NCBI GenBank assembly: GCA_003508835.1
Contig: PUFA01000225.1
Coordinates: 1,240,001-1,304,000 of the forward strand
DNA from: Eonycteris spelaea
Taxonomy: Eukaryota > Chordata > Mammalia > Chiroptera > Pteropodidae
Length of the DNA stretch: 64,000 nucleotides
Reading direction: 5' to 3'
Below are positions 1 to 14,000 of this stretch, piece after piece. A program made the position numbers and the translations under genes. The notes beneath the pieces are model-generated. The model was not told the DNA's origin, did not search any database, and was given only the letters and a program-made list of their open reading frames with translations. The first letter of the stretch is position 1. Each line of letters begins with the position of its first letter.

Positions 1-333
1 CCCAGGATGTGATCCATGCAGAGAGGGGCCAGTGGAGTGAAGCAGATGGCTGTCTTCTTCCTTCCCATCTCGGTATTCTGGACAGCTCTTACCCAAAGTC
101 GGAATCAGGAATGAGGAAAGTAACTTGAATAGCCAGGTAAACTAACAATTTGCCCAGGGAGGACCCAGGTAACAGAACTCAATTCAGTTTCTTCTATGCA
201 AATATTTAGTGGAGAAGATCTGAACCCAGGTGCTGAGAGGTTTGACTCCACCGCCACCCCAGCTTTCTTCCACGCTTTGGTCTCTGCTGGTGCTCAAGAG
301 GCTGGATGTCTTCGCCTGCCTCCTTCACCAGTT
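1..333 (-). other. MFSD4A: MFSD4A 3' untranslated region (partial)
   Basis: This sequence follows the TAA stop on the minus strand. No AATAAA hexamer on the minus strand (plus-strand tttatt) is seen before the window edge, so the transcript end lies outside. Confidence 0.7.
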
Positions 334-389
334 TTACCTCTGGTAGCACTCCGAGTTTTCCATTCCAAGTGGTTTGTCCTGGATAGGAA
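334..389 (-). CDS. MFSD4A: MFSD4A coding exon 10, C-terminal tail and stop
   Basis: A short terminal exon completes V497, then PIQDKPLGMENSECYQR and a TAA stop (336-334). It matches the recalled human tail PTQDRSIGMENSECYQR in length and frame. Its acceptor TTTTAG is preceded by an almost pure poly-T tract on the coding strand (A19 on the plus strand, 399-417). Confidence 0.92.
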
Positions 390-1982
390 CTAAAACAGAA
401 AAAAAAAAAAAAAAAAAGCAGGCAGCATGTTCCAGCAGCTCTGATTAAGTTGCAGCAATGATTTTTTCTGAGAGCTGACCCAGGCTTTTGTTTCCCTGCC
501 TTTCTATGGCTCCTCAGGGAGCCAAGTGAAAAGTCAGACCTACTAGTTCTGGCAAACTTGGTGGAGGCCGTTTGTTGAGCCTAGTGTCTCAGGCTTGGGG
601 AATATGTATTTCTTTTTGTCTCCTAGGAATAGGGAACTCATTAAGTGTTACTTATTTGATATTCAGCAAATATTTCTTGAATGTGTAGCCTAAATGAAGG
701 CTCCGTGCCGAGGGCTGGGCTAGACAGCAACCGGCACCTGCCACCTCGAGAAGCGAGACTGTAGATAGTGTTGATCTTCTGGGGCTTCTAACTGATTGTG
801 TAAAGGGAGCACATATCCACCTGCTGAGAGAGAGGGCCGTGGGTGCCTGTCCCTCCAGTCATTACTTTCTATAGAGAGGACGAGGGCTGTGCCTGGGCGC
901 CTTTTCTTAAGCACTGGCTGTTTGCACAGCTGATACAGTCACGGGGACTTTGAGAGTTCTGGGCAGAAAGGCAGGGGAGGGCTGAGGATAATGAAAATAG
1001 CTTTGGGACTCCCCCTGTCTAGGGTCTCCAGGACGAGACTATTCTTAGGTAGCGTCTCTACCCTGAAGGAGCTTTTCTTTGCCTGAAGGAATTTTTTTTT
1101 TTTTTTAAAGAAAGATTTGGACTAGAGTCAAAATGCTAAGCTGCAAAGAGATGGCCAATTAGGCTGCTGGGCCAGGTTCCAGCCAGGGAGGCAGGCTCTG
1201 CCTTTCAGCGCCCTGCCCAGGCTGGAAAGAGTCTTGGCCCTTGGTTCCTTGGCATGGTGGGATGCAGGAAGCCAAGTTCACATCCATGTCCCTCTCCTGA
1301 TAGAGAAACCATGAGTCAGCCTATCCCGGTCCCTCCTGCCCTAACAGCACAGCACAATCGCACGGCAAAGCAGGAAGAGGGGAAAGGAAGCTGTAGAAAA
1401 ATAAACATTTCCTTGCATTCTACTAGGAATAGAACAGCATTGATGGTGTGTTAAGATCCATGGCATCTCCCACAGCCACCCCCTGCTCTGTTTTCCTCCT
1501 GTGTAGAAACAGATTCTTTACCTGATGAGCATCCAGGGTGCATCCTGTGGAAAAACAGGAGCAAGATGTAGAAGGTAAAAGCCAAGCAACCAAAGATCAC
1601 GCCACAGACCAGGAAACTGTAGCTGCCCTGAGCCTGGAATATCTGCCAAAGGGGAAAACACAGAGACGCAGGCCATCAAAACCTCCCGTGAAGATGCGCT
1701 GGTGGGAGCAGCCTTCTCGGGCCCTCGGCAGATGTTCCCGTCAAGCTGAGGACCGATATACCGATAGATAGAAACATGGGTAGGAAGGGCGTCTTGGCCT
1801 CATTGCAAAGTTATGTTTCTGGGGGAGGCAGAAATCCCGCTCTAAGGCAGGGGGCTTGGTGACCCCAGCAGTCCCTTTGAGTTCTATGTCTGGAACCTTC
1901 GGAAAAACTTCCCTATCTTCCTTAAAACTCCAGGCATACTAGGTGTTTCTCTACCCACAAAGCCTGACCAGAACCTTGGAAA

Positions 1983-2028
<46 letters not shown>

Positions 2029-5000
2029 TAGCCTTTTGTTATGGAAATTTTAAATATATGCAAAAGTAGCACATGCAACTCCCATGGACCTATCACCAAC
2101 TTCAGCAGTCAGCACCAATTTCTCCCAGAGCTCTCGACTAGATTGGTTATACCGAAGCACATCCCAGCCCTCACATCTTTTAGATGCAGAGGATGTTGTA
2201 AGATGTAGCTCTTTCCCCACCCTGCAGGGAAAAAGCTGTGAGCAGTGGGATTTTGAGGCTGAAAGACCTAGTTTTGAACATCATTCCTGTCATTAGAAGT
2301 GTGCTGACTGAGGGCGAGCCACTTAGTTTATCCGACTTGCAGTGTCCTTCTCTGTAGAGAGGGGGGTGACAACATCCACACGATCATCTTCAGTAAAAAG
2401 GAGATGCGTTAGTTTCCCCTGGTGAACGCATGAACCACAGGTATATGGAACAAAAACTGGAAGTCGGCCTGGGACCAGGGCAGGAGTTGGGCAGGACAGC
2501 TGGGCCCTTTGCAGGGTGGCCAAAGGCTACAAGAGGTGGGGTGAGGAAGTGGCAGGTTGAAAAGGGATGGAAAAAGAACTCTGCAGCTCATACCCATCCC
2601 AGGCTCGGGAGCTAAACAACATTCCCACGGGGCCCCTCTGGCCTTGCTCCCAGACATGACTTGTGTTTGCTTTGGACTGTCGCGTCCCTTCCCAGCTCCA
2701 GGTCTCCCATTCGGAGGCTCAGCCTTGAAGGCTGGCTTAGAAACGGAAACAGGTAACACGGAGTGGGGGCCTGCTTCCTTGGGTTCAGAAGGTGGCTGGC
2801 CACACCTTCCTACCTGCGTGGAGGAGCGCTCCCCTACTAGAACCCGAAAAACCTCCCTATCTTCCTTAAAACTCCAGTCATACCAGATGATCCCCTGCCC
2901 CCCTCCCACCCCGAGTTCCCCACATACCCAGCCGACCAGCATCTGGAGGGACATCTCTCCAACGCTTGCCCCTGTCACCAGCACTGTGGTCGCACAGCCT
3001 ATGCAAAAGAGAAGGATTTGGCTTAGTAAGAGTGAGCTGAAGAGATCCAAGTCCTCAGGCAGAATCCGGGCTGTCTCTGGGAAGCCTGGAGAATGGCCTC
3101 GCTGCCTGAGAGGACTGCTGGGGCTTCCGGAGATTTCCCAGCCTCGGCGCTTAACTTTGCCGTGGCACGCTCAGGTCCCGCTGTCACTACACTTCTTCCT
3201 CGTTCTGACACCTTCTAGTGCTCACGATTGCCTTCCTGGTAAAATCCAAGTTGCTTAGCCTGGTATTCAGGGCCCTTCCCAAGCTGACACCACCTGCCTT
3301 TCCAGAAAGAGCTCCTGATCTCCTCAGGCCAGCCCTCTGCTTTGGGCAGAGCAGGGTCCTCGCTGCCCTGGCATTGCGCTGACCAGCTACACCTCTCGTC
3401 AGTCTGGCAACATGACGCAGACCCTCAGAGCTCAAGCTTCAGAGTCAGACTTGGGTTCCAGCCCAGCTGTGTCACCTACCAGCATGTGGCCTAAAGAAGT
3501 TCCCTCCAGTGGGTCTTGTTTTTGTGTGTGTAAAGTGGGCATCACAACACGTCTTTCTCAGGGCTGCTATGTGGACTGCAATGATGTGATGCGTGTAAGC
3601 GCTCAGCATGGTGCTGCAGCATGGTAAACCCTCGGGGGCCCACCCCCAGGCCAGTTTTTTTTTTGCTCAAACCCTCAACACTGCCTTCAGGATAAAGTGG
3701 TTTCCAGGGCCCTTTGTAACCTGTCCCTGTTGAGAGCTCAGGCTCGTCTCGCACACTGCCTGCTTGCAGTCTACCCTCCAGCCAGGAGAAGCCATCTTCA
3801 GGCTCCCCACCACGTCCTCTCACCACCAGACACCGGCGGACTCTCCTAAACACTCCTCCTCCTCTGTGACAGACTCCTGTTCATCTCGCAAGTGCTTTCG
3901 ATTTCCTTCTGTACTCCTCTGTCCCCACCCCCAGCCCTAAGCCTGGATTAGTTGCTCCTCCCCCGTGCTCCATCAGCCCCCTGCCCCTCCTCAGTATCCC
4001 ACTGTTTGTTTATTGGGTGGCCTTCCCCACTAGGCTGTAAGAGCCTGAGAGAGGACTGTGCTTTGAATTTTAGTTCAGGGCATGGACCACTGTTTATTAC
4101 GGTGGCCAATGTATGCTAGACACTGAGTGTTTTTTGAATAAAACAGAGATCATTTTCTACTCCGGGCTTCAAGTTCCCCTTTTGGTCTCAGTTATGTTGA
4201 CATTGTTACCTATCTTCGCACCTCTGTTCTCACACTGGTCACTGCCCCCACCTCACCCTTCCCTGGAATGGCTTTCCTTTTTCCTTCTGCCTTTCCGAAT
4301 TCTAGGCCAGCTCACACCATGTCTCCTCCACGAAGCTAGCTGTAGGTTCAACACTGGTCATTCCCATCTCCAAATTCCAGTGGCACCCACTGTCTATTCC
4401 ACTCATTCATTTAAAAACCTTCCAGTACCTTCTGTGCATCAGGTACTATGCTACAGTTAACATATGTATTGAGTACCTGTGAGCTAGTCAAGCTGCTAAG
4501 TCAAGAGCTTTACATCTTCTCTAATGTACAAGATGATCCTCAAAGGTAAATTTGGTCATTTTGCAGATGAGCAAACTGAGACTCAGCGAGGGGAAGGAAA
4601 TTGAAGTACACAAGGTCACAAAGCCAGAGAGTGTGGAGGCAGGACTAATAATGTTCAGGTCTGCTGATGACCTCGAGGCCTTCGCTCTCGCCCTTGTCCC
4701 TCGCTGGTTCCCACAGGGAGCATGTGAGGAGAAGACGCAGCAACGTAGGTACAAAAGCCTTGAGGGTGGTCAAACACAAGAGGCAGGTACAAAGGAGGGG
4801 ACACCTTTCCAGGGGGCATCGGAGAAGCTCCCCGTAGGGACGAAGGAGGAGGGATGAAGGAGAGGGCATCCAAGGAGAGGGTTCACCATGTGCCCGAGTG
4901 TGGAGGGACGGCACAGTTTGTATGCCATCAAGAAGCAGCCAGCTAGGATGCCAGCTCTGAGGGGAAGCAGGGCAAGAGAAGGCTGGAGAAAGAAAAAGGG

Positions 5001-8000
5001 CCCCCCGAGAAGATATGAGGGGCCGGAGCAGCTCTGTTTTAAATCGGTTCCTCTGCAGCAGCTCCAAGCTCAGCTCGGGAGCTGGTCCTCACCCTGGCTC
5101 CACGTTAGACTCAGCAACTTCAGATCAATTACATCAGACTTCGTGGAGACAAAGCCCGGCACTGGGTTTTGTTCCAGGTGCTCCAGGTGATTATAGTGTG
5201 GACAGCACTGAGAACCTCTGATGGAGGCAGATCCGAAGGCAAGGAGACAAGCCAAGACCTGCCAAGGCGGTTACTAGACATGGGGAGGAGTTGGGCTCAG
5301 TTAAATTCTCTAAGCCAGTGAGGACTAACATCCAAACTGAGGCAGCGTCGGGAGAAATGCAGAGAATGCATTTTAGTGACCATTTGCCAGCAGAATCAAC
5401 CAGTATGACTTATAATTACTGTTAAACTCTACCGTTTGTTGACCACTTAAAACTCTGGGATGTAGTGTGCGACATACGATACCAACATTATTTCTTAATG
5501 TCATTTACTTGCTTGAGGTTTGGGGAGTATCCTTAGATTTCAGGGATCCAGGTCTCCTGTCTCTCATTATTGTGGAGGACTGAGGTGGGTGTCACTCTAA
5601 TTGCTCTAACTGCTCCCCTCCCCCCATACACCAATTTCCCTTTCTCCTCCTCTAAAGCAATCACTCATCTTTGATGCTGGGTTTCCAACACTTTAGGGCA
5701 TCTCTAGTTACTTCTAATGGTAATGTTAACTATTGAAAATATAATTATTTTTAATTAACTCATTTTTTAAGAAAAGATCGTTGCTATATGCATTTGGGAG
5801 GCTATAGAAAGGAAAGATTAGTCAAGAGAATTAGAGGTTTCTGACATCAAAAAAGCTGTGTCTCAGCCCCAAACTGGGTGTGGGGTCCCCGTTGTAATCC
5901 TCTATGTTTAGAATAACATCCATGAGAACAACAAAGCAAGAAGGTACTATTAGCAATAAGGTACAAAACTCCTTTTTTAGGAGTTTTGCAATTCTGCTTT
6001 TCTCTGAACTTGGAATTTCCATGCCTGTTACACAAAATGCCAGCTGTGGGTCAGTAGACACTACTATGGAAAAGAAGAGAAAAAAAGCAGTAAGCTTCCT
6101 GGGGCCTGAAATCATGTACCCATGGTACAGGTATAATGTTGAAGTGGGGGGCCACGTGAGTCAGAACAACCCCATCCATGATCCCGGTCCCGCCAGTCAG
6201 GGGAGCATGGTTTCTATGAGGAGGCAGGGCAGTGATCTTCCATCTGGAATATCCCAGAAAGATGGGGCCGGGGGAAGGAAGTGGCACCCAGCGCACTCAC
6301 CTTTGTACTGCAGAATGTCCTCTGTGTAGGCGAGCATGCTGGGGAAGGTGCTACTGAGGAACAGGCCCAGACTGGCTGTCCCCACGAACAGGAAGATGAC
6401 ATTGTAGGAGAAAGCAAGAAGCACCAGGTATGTCACCACCACACCGACCTGTCACAGCAGTGATGGAGGTGATCAGAAGCTGGGAAAAGCCAGGTGTCCA
6501 TTGAGAAAGCAAAAACCAGGAGTCAGCCTCCGGACGGACGCGGACAGCAGGCCCCAGGAGCAGCCCTGTGACCAGCGTGCCACCCTGTGGAGTATGTGGG
6601 GACTGCACCTTCCCTAGTCTGGTGTTGGCCAATCAAGCTCTGAGAATATAAAATGGCTGGGTGAGCCCACCCAGCCAACTACGCAAATGGCCTACCGAAC
6701 CCGCTTAAGAAGTGCTTGGTGAGGGAACATTTCCTGTCCCCACGGTCTTCTGTATAAGCACAGAGTGTTCCATCAGCAGCTCTCTGCCCTGCCGGCTCAG
6801 AGGTCAGTGTCCTTCACTGTCATGAAGTGGAGCTGCTTTTCTTTCCCTAAAAGCCTGAACTCACAGAGGACGCCCTGGGGAGCAGGAGAGGTGGGGTGGG
6901 GGCTGCAGGGTCCCAGGCTCTGGGGACCCAGGCACACCTCCCAGGAGAGGGTCAGTGGCTGTGGCAGGCCAGCGTGACATTCCCTCCTCCCCCCATTCCA
7001 CTCAGATTCCACAGGCAGATTGTAACCCGTGGCTGGAGACCCCTGCGATGGGTTAAGGAACCAGAAATCTTTCTAGTTCAGTATTTTCTTAAAATAACCC
7101 TTTTTCTAAATGCTTTAAAATATATTTTGTTGATATGACTAATTTCTATGCAAAAGCTTCTAGGAAGAAACCAGGCAGCACGGCTGTGGAGGCGGAAGAC
7201 CCAGTTGTAAGTACCGGCCCCGGCTCCGCCTTTGACCATTTCTGGGGCCTCGGAGCAGCTGACCTCTCTGATTCTTAGCTTCCTAATCTGCGAAGTGGTC
7301 ACCAAAGGTACCCTGAAGAGTGGTGGGAGGCGACAGCAACGAAGGGCTTTTCACGCATTAAGCTATAGACAGAAAAACGTCGGCCCTGGTATTTGTGTGT
7401 GAGCTCTTCTAAATGTCTCAGGAGGTCAGGGTCTTCTACGGGAACCCGTAGCTTTCAGGTAAAAAGCTCCTGAGTGAGTACATCTGTTTCTAGAAAAAAC
7501 AAGATAAAGTTACAGAGAGCTGGAAAGTATGGGAGAAACCCAGTAACCAAATCCCAGTCCTGCCTGCCTGGCAGACGAGGCGCCGAGCGTGAAGGAGACG
7601 GGGCTCGCACACTCACAGGCACACCTGGAGGATTCGCTCCAATTGGAAAAACAAAGCCAGTGGCCGCTGCCCTTGAGTCCCTCGCCCTTTACTCTCTTGT
7701 CACCAGCCCCTGGCCTGAGGTGCAGAATCCCATATGGAGGCTGAGTCCGTACTGAGAAAACCTGCCGCCGTGGAGAGGGATTTGCCGCCAACAATGACTG
7801 AAGGAAACACATTCTCCACAACAGAGGGGTGACACGAAAGACTTCCTTCATGCAGTAAAAGTACAAAAGCAATGGTCGCAAATCAAACGCATTTCTTTGG
7901 TGCAGAAAACGGTCCCACAGCTCCATCTGCTCTTTCTTCCTTCTCAGCTCCATTTCCAAACGTTGGCATGGGCCAGGACTGCCCTGGTGCTTCTTCGTCT

Positions 8001-11000
8001 GCATTTCCCCTTAGTCCAGCTCCAGGATTTCAAATACTGGACTCTTAAATCCATCCCTTCAGCCATCACGTGTGTTCAGAACTCCAGACTTGCGTATAAA
8101 ACTGCCCCAACTAACCATGTGGCCCAAAGGGAGCTTTTCCTTTCCTCCTGCCACATCAGTCAGTGTCCCAGCCCCTCCTGGCTCAGGCCTTGTGGCTAAC
8201 GTAGAGTCTTTGATTCCTTGTTCCCTCGCCTCCCACGTTGTGGCCAATGGCAAGTCCTGTCAACTCTACCTCAAAAACTGTTTTTAGGATCTTTGTATCT
8301 CCAAGTCCGTCCTGACCACCCTCATCTAGCCGCCACCGCCATGCCTGGACTGGACTGCAACAGGGCATCTCGCTGTCTCCCTGCATGACCGGCCTCTTTA
8401 CAACCCATTCTTCCACAGAGGCTGGAGTGTGCTTATCAAATGCAAAGCAGATCATGTCCTTTCCTGCTTAAAACCTTCTAAAGGGCTTCCTCCTCCTTTG
8501 AATGAAATCCTCTGCTCTCCGCCCCAGGCCTGCCCACCACGCCCCCTGGCCAAGGTCATTCTCACCTCCTCGGGACCTTTCAGCCAACAGTGCCTTCTGC
8601 CAGGATCACTCACCCCTCTGCTCTGAAGGGGCTGGTGCCTCCTTGATAGTCAGCTCTGAACTAGGCCTGGGGCAGAACCAGTACCCTAAAGATGCTACTT
8701 CGGCTCCCCTCCTGCCATCTGCTGCCCCACTTGCAAACCACACATATTTCCAGACAAGCCTTAAAGACGCACTCTGAAAATCTCCAGACTTGGGTAAGTT
8801 TTAAAACACCTAACTCTCTTATTTTAGCCTGGGTGACAGAGCCTGGGTATGCCCAACTGCCAATCAGCTCTCCTCCCACTCGGCGGGTGTGACCCCTCCT
8901 CACACAGTGGTGGTGGTGTAGACGTACCCTGGCTCCCAGCCTGCCTCCCACCTGCTCGCGCCTCCCATCACCCTGACCTTCCCAGCAGCACGCTCTCCTC
9001 CCCACAAGCCCACTGTAAGCTCCCTGACGGCAGAGACCTCTTCCTACAGAACTCGGCACTTCTGCAGCTCCCTGCAGGAGAGCTCATTAGTGGTTGCTGA
9101 TGTGCAGGAGACGCCCGAGAGCTGGGAGGTGACTACGTGGCAGCTGCAGCATTGTGAACTTGCTCAGCTGCAGGTCCAACAAGGTGACCACCAAAAGCAC
9201 CTGAACTGCTTTAAAAACAACCCAGACGCCCAGGTTCCTCTCCACATGCGAGTCAGAATCTCTGGGGCAGGGGCCCGGAACCTATATTTTCCAAGAGCAC
9301 CTCCAGTGGGTCTAATGTATTTGGGAATCCCTTGCCCCAGGCCAGTGTTTTCCCAAACCTGTTTGAAGACATGAGCCCCCTGAGGTGTTTGTTAAATATG
9401 GGGATTGCTAGGCCCCTCCTTCGACATTCAGATTCATGAAGTCTGGGCCCTGGGAATCTCATTTTGCTTTTTAGAAACCATCACTCCAGGGAAGTTGTTA
9501 CCCTCAGTGCCTAACTCCTGTGGATGCTTCGGACTTTCTTCTCTCAAATCCCATTTCCCACCCCGCTCTCCTCTCTCTAAGCAGCTGGCCTCTGTCCTAC
9601 AGGAGCCGGCCGCCGGCAGTGCCTGTACTCCCGCTGTTCCCCACCTTCTTCCCCGCTCCAAGCTCCACGGAACTGGGGCCTCCCTCCTCCCTGAGCTTCG
9701 CATCGCCTTCCTGGCTGTTCTTCATCCCTTCACCCGTCTCCCAGGGCCTTCTTCACTCAGCTCCTCTCAGACAGTGGTATCTTCACAGACCCCTCCTCAC
9801 AGGCATGATCCCTTTCTCCTCTGCCTGCAAACAGGCTCATGCCCCCCGACTCCTGACAAACAAAACTCTCTCTAACTCAGAAATATTTACAGTGCTCCCG
9901 CCTCCACTTCCCACCTCCCTCTCACCCTCGGCCTCCTGAGGCTGCCTTCTACCCACCCGCTCTTGCATTGACCTTGGATAGATATTTCTTTTTTGAAGGT
10001 CATAAACTAATACAAGGCCAAATCCAAGGGCCTTTCTTGGGGCTCATGATCGTTGGTCTGTGTAGCCTCGATATTATTTACCAACTCCTTCTTTGCTAAA
10101 ACTAACCCAAAGACGGACTTTCTGACAACAGATCAGGCTACTTGGAAAGGCAGTGAGTTTCCAGTCACCAGAGGTTTTTAAACAGATTGCGTACCCCTCC
10201 TCTATAAAAGGATGTTATAAAGGTGATTGAAGCCCTGGTGGGAGTTTGGGCTAGATAACCTTTCTAGATCTAATCTGGACCCTTTTGTCACAGATAGTAA
10301 TGTGGACACACCTCAAGTCTCAACCCATCTCTCAGCCCCAGACCTCCTGCCTCCTGGGCAGGTCAGTTCCTTGAAGGCAGCCCACATGCTACTTGAGAAT
10401 CACCTAGGATAGTTTCAAAATGCAAATTCCCAGGCTCTAGCCCAGAGAGGGTGATTCTGAAGGCCAGGAATCCCTGGCCTCCACTGGCCACAAGGCTCTG
10501 ACCAGCCGGCGCCAAGGGGGCCAAGGCCAGCGCCTGCTTCCCTGGTACTCCTGGAAGGTTATCAGCTGGGATCTGCTCCACACCCAGCAGGAATCACCTT
10601 CTACAGCCCGGTCCTTTTATAGGTACAAAATCAGAGGCCCAAAGAGAGAAAGGGACTTTTCCAAGATCACAAGGGTGGGCTCCACTTCTGGACTGCCATC
10701 CCTTCCCCACCAGCATCTCTCTCCTGTCCACTCCATTCCTCACTCTTCTCCTAGAGTCCACCCCACTGGCAGAGTCCTGAGCAAGAGACCTGAGCAAAAG
10801 TCCTGGGCAGTGGTAGGGCCAGTAGTGAATGGTTCTCCTGAGTCTTCAAGGAGTAAAAGGAGGCCACTTACCACATTGATGAAAACCATGGTAGCTGGCT
10901 TCACTTTGGAGGAGATGGGAATGGAGACTAGCTGACCCAGGGTGATGAAGCCCCAGAAGAGGCTAGGGAGGTAACCGGCCACCTTGTGTCCCATAGATAA

Positions 11001-14000
11001 TGGCTTTTCCACTGCATAGCTGTACACAAAGGTGGAATATGCCCCCTGTGGAGAGACAGGCCCCACTAAGCACACCTGAAACGCAGCCAGACCACAACCC
11101 TGGGAAAGGAAGCCCCGGGTAGGCAGGCATGGTGTAAGCGAGGGAGGATTGGTCCTGCTCCCAGAGGCTTGATGAAGGGCAGCTTGGGGCCAAGATCATA
11201 CACACACAGGCCCAAGCTGAGAACAGAACCTTGGGTGCCACAGTTCCCAGACTGCACCTGCGGAGGCCTAGGGGCCCCAGGGGGCCGTCTCTCCACAGGG
11301 CGCCCACGGGTCTGGGTAGGCAAGAACTGCGGCCCCCTCCACCAGAGCAGGGTTCCACTACATGTCTTATTTGTGAGGATTCCACAGAAAATTTTTTGTA
11401 GAAGGAAGTTCACAGCTAAAAAATTAAAAAACAAAAAAGGTGTGCACAAGCATTTCATTTTCTAGACGAGAGGGTAGAGAGAAGTGACTTGCTCAAGGTC
11501 ACATTGAGAGCTGGAAGTCAACCAGTATTGTCACGAGTACTTTCCACTAGGTCATCAAAGTTTTTAGGGCCTCCTCTTTGGGGAGTTCCTCATATGGCAG
11601 TCAGTTAATCAGCTATTCAAAACTGTCCTAATCTAATCCTGGAAAAAGGCATTAAATAGTGTAACAGAGGTCACTACTGGACTGAATAGCCGGGCCCAGA
11701 TCCTGCCTGTAGCTTGTTTATGACATGGCTTGAGAAGCCCACGTGTGCAATGTATTCCAGGAAGCAGAGTGCCCTAGAGTTTATTCGGCATGACCTCTAC
11801 TTGGGGGAATAGGGCTCTGCCCCTTTTAAAAAATGTGAGTAGCCTGCATTCAGTAACAAACCTATAGGCCCTATCTGCAGAGTTAACAAAAATATAAACA
11901 ACTGGGCTGTGAATGTTCTGGAGACAGTCTCTCCCTGGACTTTAGTTTGAATCTGGGGATCGACTGTACTACAGGTGAGCTCTCCAGGAAACCTTGATGC
12001 CCCTCTCTTTCTCTTGCCATTCCCAGACTTGAGTCTTGGGGTGGAGGGTCCCCCAAGAAGGTGCACTTTGAGGGCAAGCTCACCGTCATCCCATCAGTCA
12101 TGAACAGGACCAGGGCAGCTGTGATGTGGATGGCGAAGAAGGAATAAGGGGCTCCCCTGAAGTTCCTTCTCTGGCAGCAGCTGAACAGGTCCTCGTGTGC
12201 TGGATGAGGTACAAGACCACGGGTGAGTCTCAGTTTCTGCTCCCCGCCTTTGTGTGCCCAGGGAAGGTGGCTGGCAGTCAGAGGAGCCCTGGCAGAACGG
12301 GGGACCACTCACTGCCTCCGACTTTCTCTAGCCTCAGCCATCTGTTGGAAACAGCCCCTGTCCATCTCACAGTCCTGATGGAAGCAAGGCTCAGGGAGGT
12401 AAGTAACTTGCCCAAGGTCACACAGCCAGGGTTAGGCAGAATGGAGATCGGAGCCTGAAGTCTGCCTTCCTCATTCTCTTGGCCAAGTGACTCCATCTCC
12501 TGCCTCACGAGGCCAACAGTGCCAAGGTTCTTTTCCAACCATTATCACCTGTGATCCCAGTCACCCTCTGGGGGAGGGGTTACCAGGGGGGCCTTAGTGT
12601 GGGGCTGTGAGCATGAAAGTTCATTAGAGCCCCCACCTGGGTACGGCTGGCTCTTTGGGGGCAGCGAGGAAGCGTCTTCCTTTTCGGGAGGCTGTGTCTC
12701 CAGGGCGAGCTCATCTGCAGACAGGAGCAGGGGCCGCCTCTGAGGGCAGCAGGTCAGCAGCCGCTCTTTGGACAGCAGATACAGCACAGCCATGGGCACT
12801 GGGAGCTGGGGGTGGACAGAGGGTCAGGAGAGCCCAGTTCCCGTCGGGCTCCCCCTTCCCATGCTTGCCCTACTCCATACGCCTACAAGGTTGAACGACA
12901 CATGTCTGCACAGTCCTGGGAAAAGACAGCTCTCTTCCAAGGGTGCCCACCGAAGAGGCGTCCCTAGCTACCACAGCCTTGACCCAGGGCAGGCTACATG
13001 TAATTGCTGCCCACCCTAAACCCCATCCATTTTCCTAAAAAGACAGGTCCTTGTCACATGCAAAGCTTGGACTCACGCTGGGCTTCTGCTGGCACAGAAG
13101 TGCCAGAAATACACTCATTCCCAACATCTGTCCCCTGAACTGTGCTGGAGCAGCCCCCACACACTCCTTTGTGCTGGTAGATCACGTGTTGCTTTACAAA
13201 GAAGTTTTGATTTCATTGATCACGGATCTATAAAACTTGCTGGGGGGAATTATTATCCTCATTTTCCAGATGGGGCAAATGAGGTTTAAAGTTATCACAT
13301 AGTCAGAACCTGTTACAAGAGACCTAAGTAGTAGGCTAGAGACCCAGTGAGAGTTATTGCTGTCACACAGCTGACTTGGGGCAGAGGCACCCCACCCCCG
13401 CCCCGGGCATCCTGATTCTGTCCAGTGCCGTCTCCACCTCGGGGGTTGTCTGGGCAATGTTATACCCTAGGAGGGTAGAGGCTGTCCTCAGGGACTTAGT
13501 GTCTAATTGGGAAAACAGAGCTGTGGGCATCTTTTGAATAAAAACTGAATGCTGAGCGCAACACACACGCACAGGCCCAAAGTTCACTGCTATTTACATT
13601 AAGCCGCTTAGGTTTTATGAACTCCCCAGAGCAAGGAGGAGTGTGTCTCCTGCCTCTGAGGTTGCCTGGAGAAAGCCTCCACAGCCTCTCTCGGGTGCCC
13701 TGCCTCTGTCAACGCCAGGAGCTCCTCATGCAGCCTCGCCCTTGCTGCTGCAACTTCATCCAGTTCCTTCTGCTCAGGAAAGAGAGGAAGCTCTGGGAGG
13801 CGAGCAAGTTTCCCAGAGGCTGATGAGCCCTTCTGGGCTGACAGGAGCAGCAGAAGCAGGCAGGTGGAGCTGGAAGTTCGCGGACTGCCAGTCCCTGTCT
13901 GCGGGCTCCCTTAGCCTGGAGCCAGGTTGTCTCACCTGAGTACCACTCCTGTGCTAACAGCCCCCTGTGGGTACCTTGGGAGCCTCCCTCCACACTCAAA

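Larger units (their letters stand above)
1643..2927 (-). other. MFSD4A intron 8
   Basis: Contains a (CA)21 microsatellite, an unclassified old repeat fragment after it (about 2030-2200), and both copies of a short near-identical duplication (1893-1943 and 2839-2889). Confidence 0.8.
2999..6300 (-). other. MFSD4A intron 7
   Basis: Holds an L2 fragment, a MIR, a second L2 fragment, a reversed MIR and a MER5-like fragment, then about 600 bp of AT-rich sequence (5400-6000) without a recognised feature. Confidence 0.8.
6449..10871 (-). other. MFSD4A intron 6
   Basis: This 4.4 kb intron carries a MIR near 7.2 kb, an L2 fragment at 8.43 kb and MER5-like fragments near 9.4 and 10.4 kb. The 9500-9960 stretch is pyrimidine-rich on the plus strand with long chance reading frames but no coding character. 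Confidence 0.8.

Noticed and set aside
2557..3258. 233-aa plus-strand open frame overlapping MFSD4A exon 8 in antisense
   Set aside because: It is a shadow of the real minus-strand exon and an adjoining L2; composition is Pro/Ser/Arg-rich as expected for GC-rich noncoding frames.
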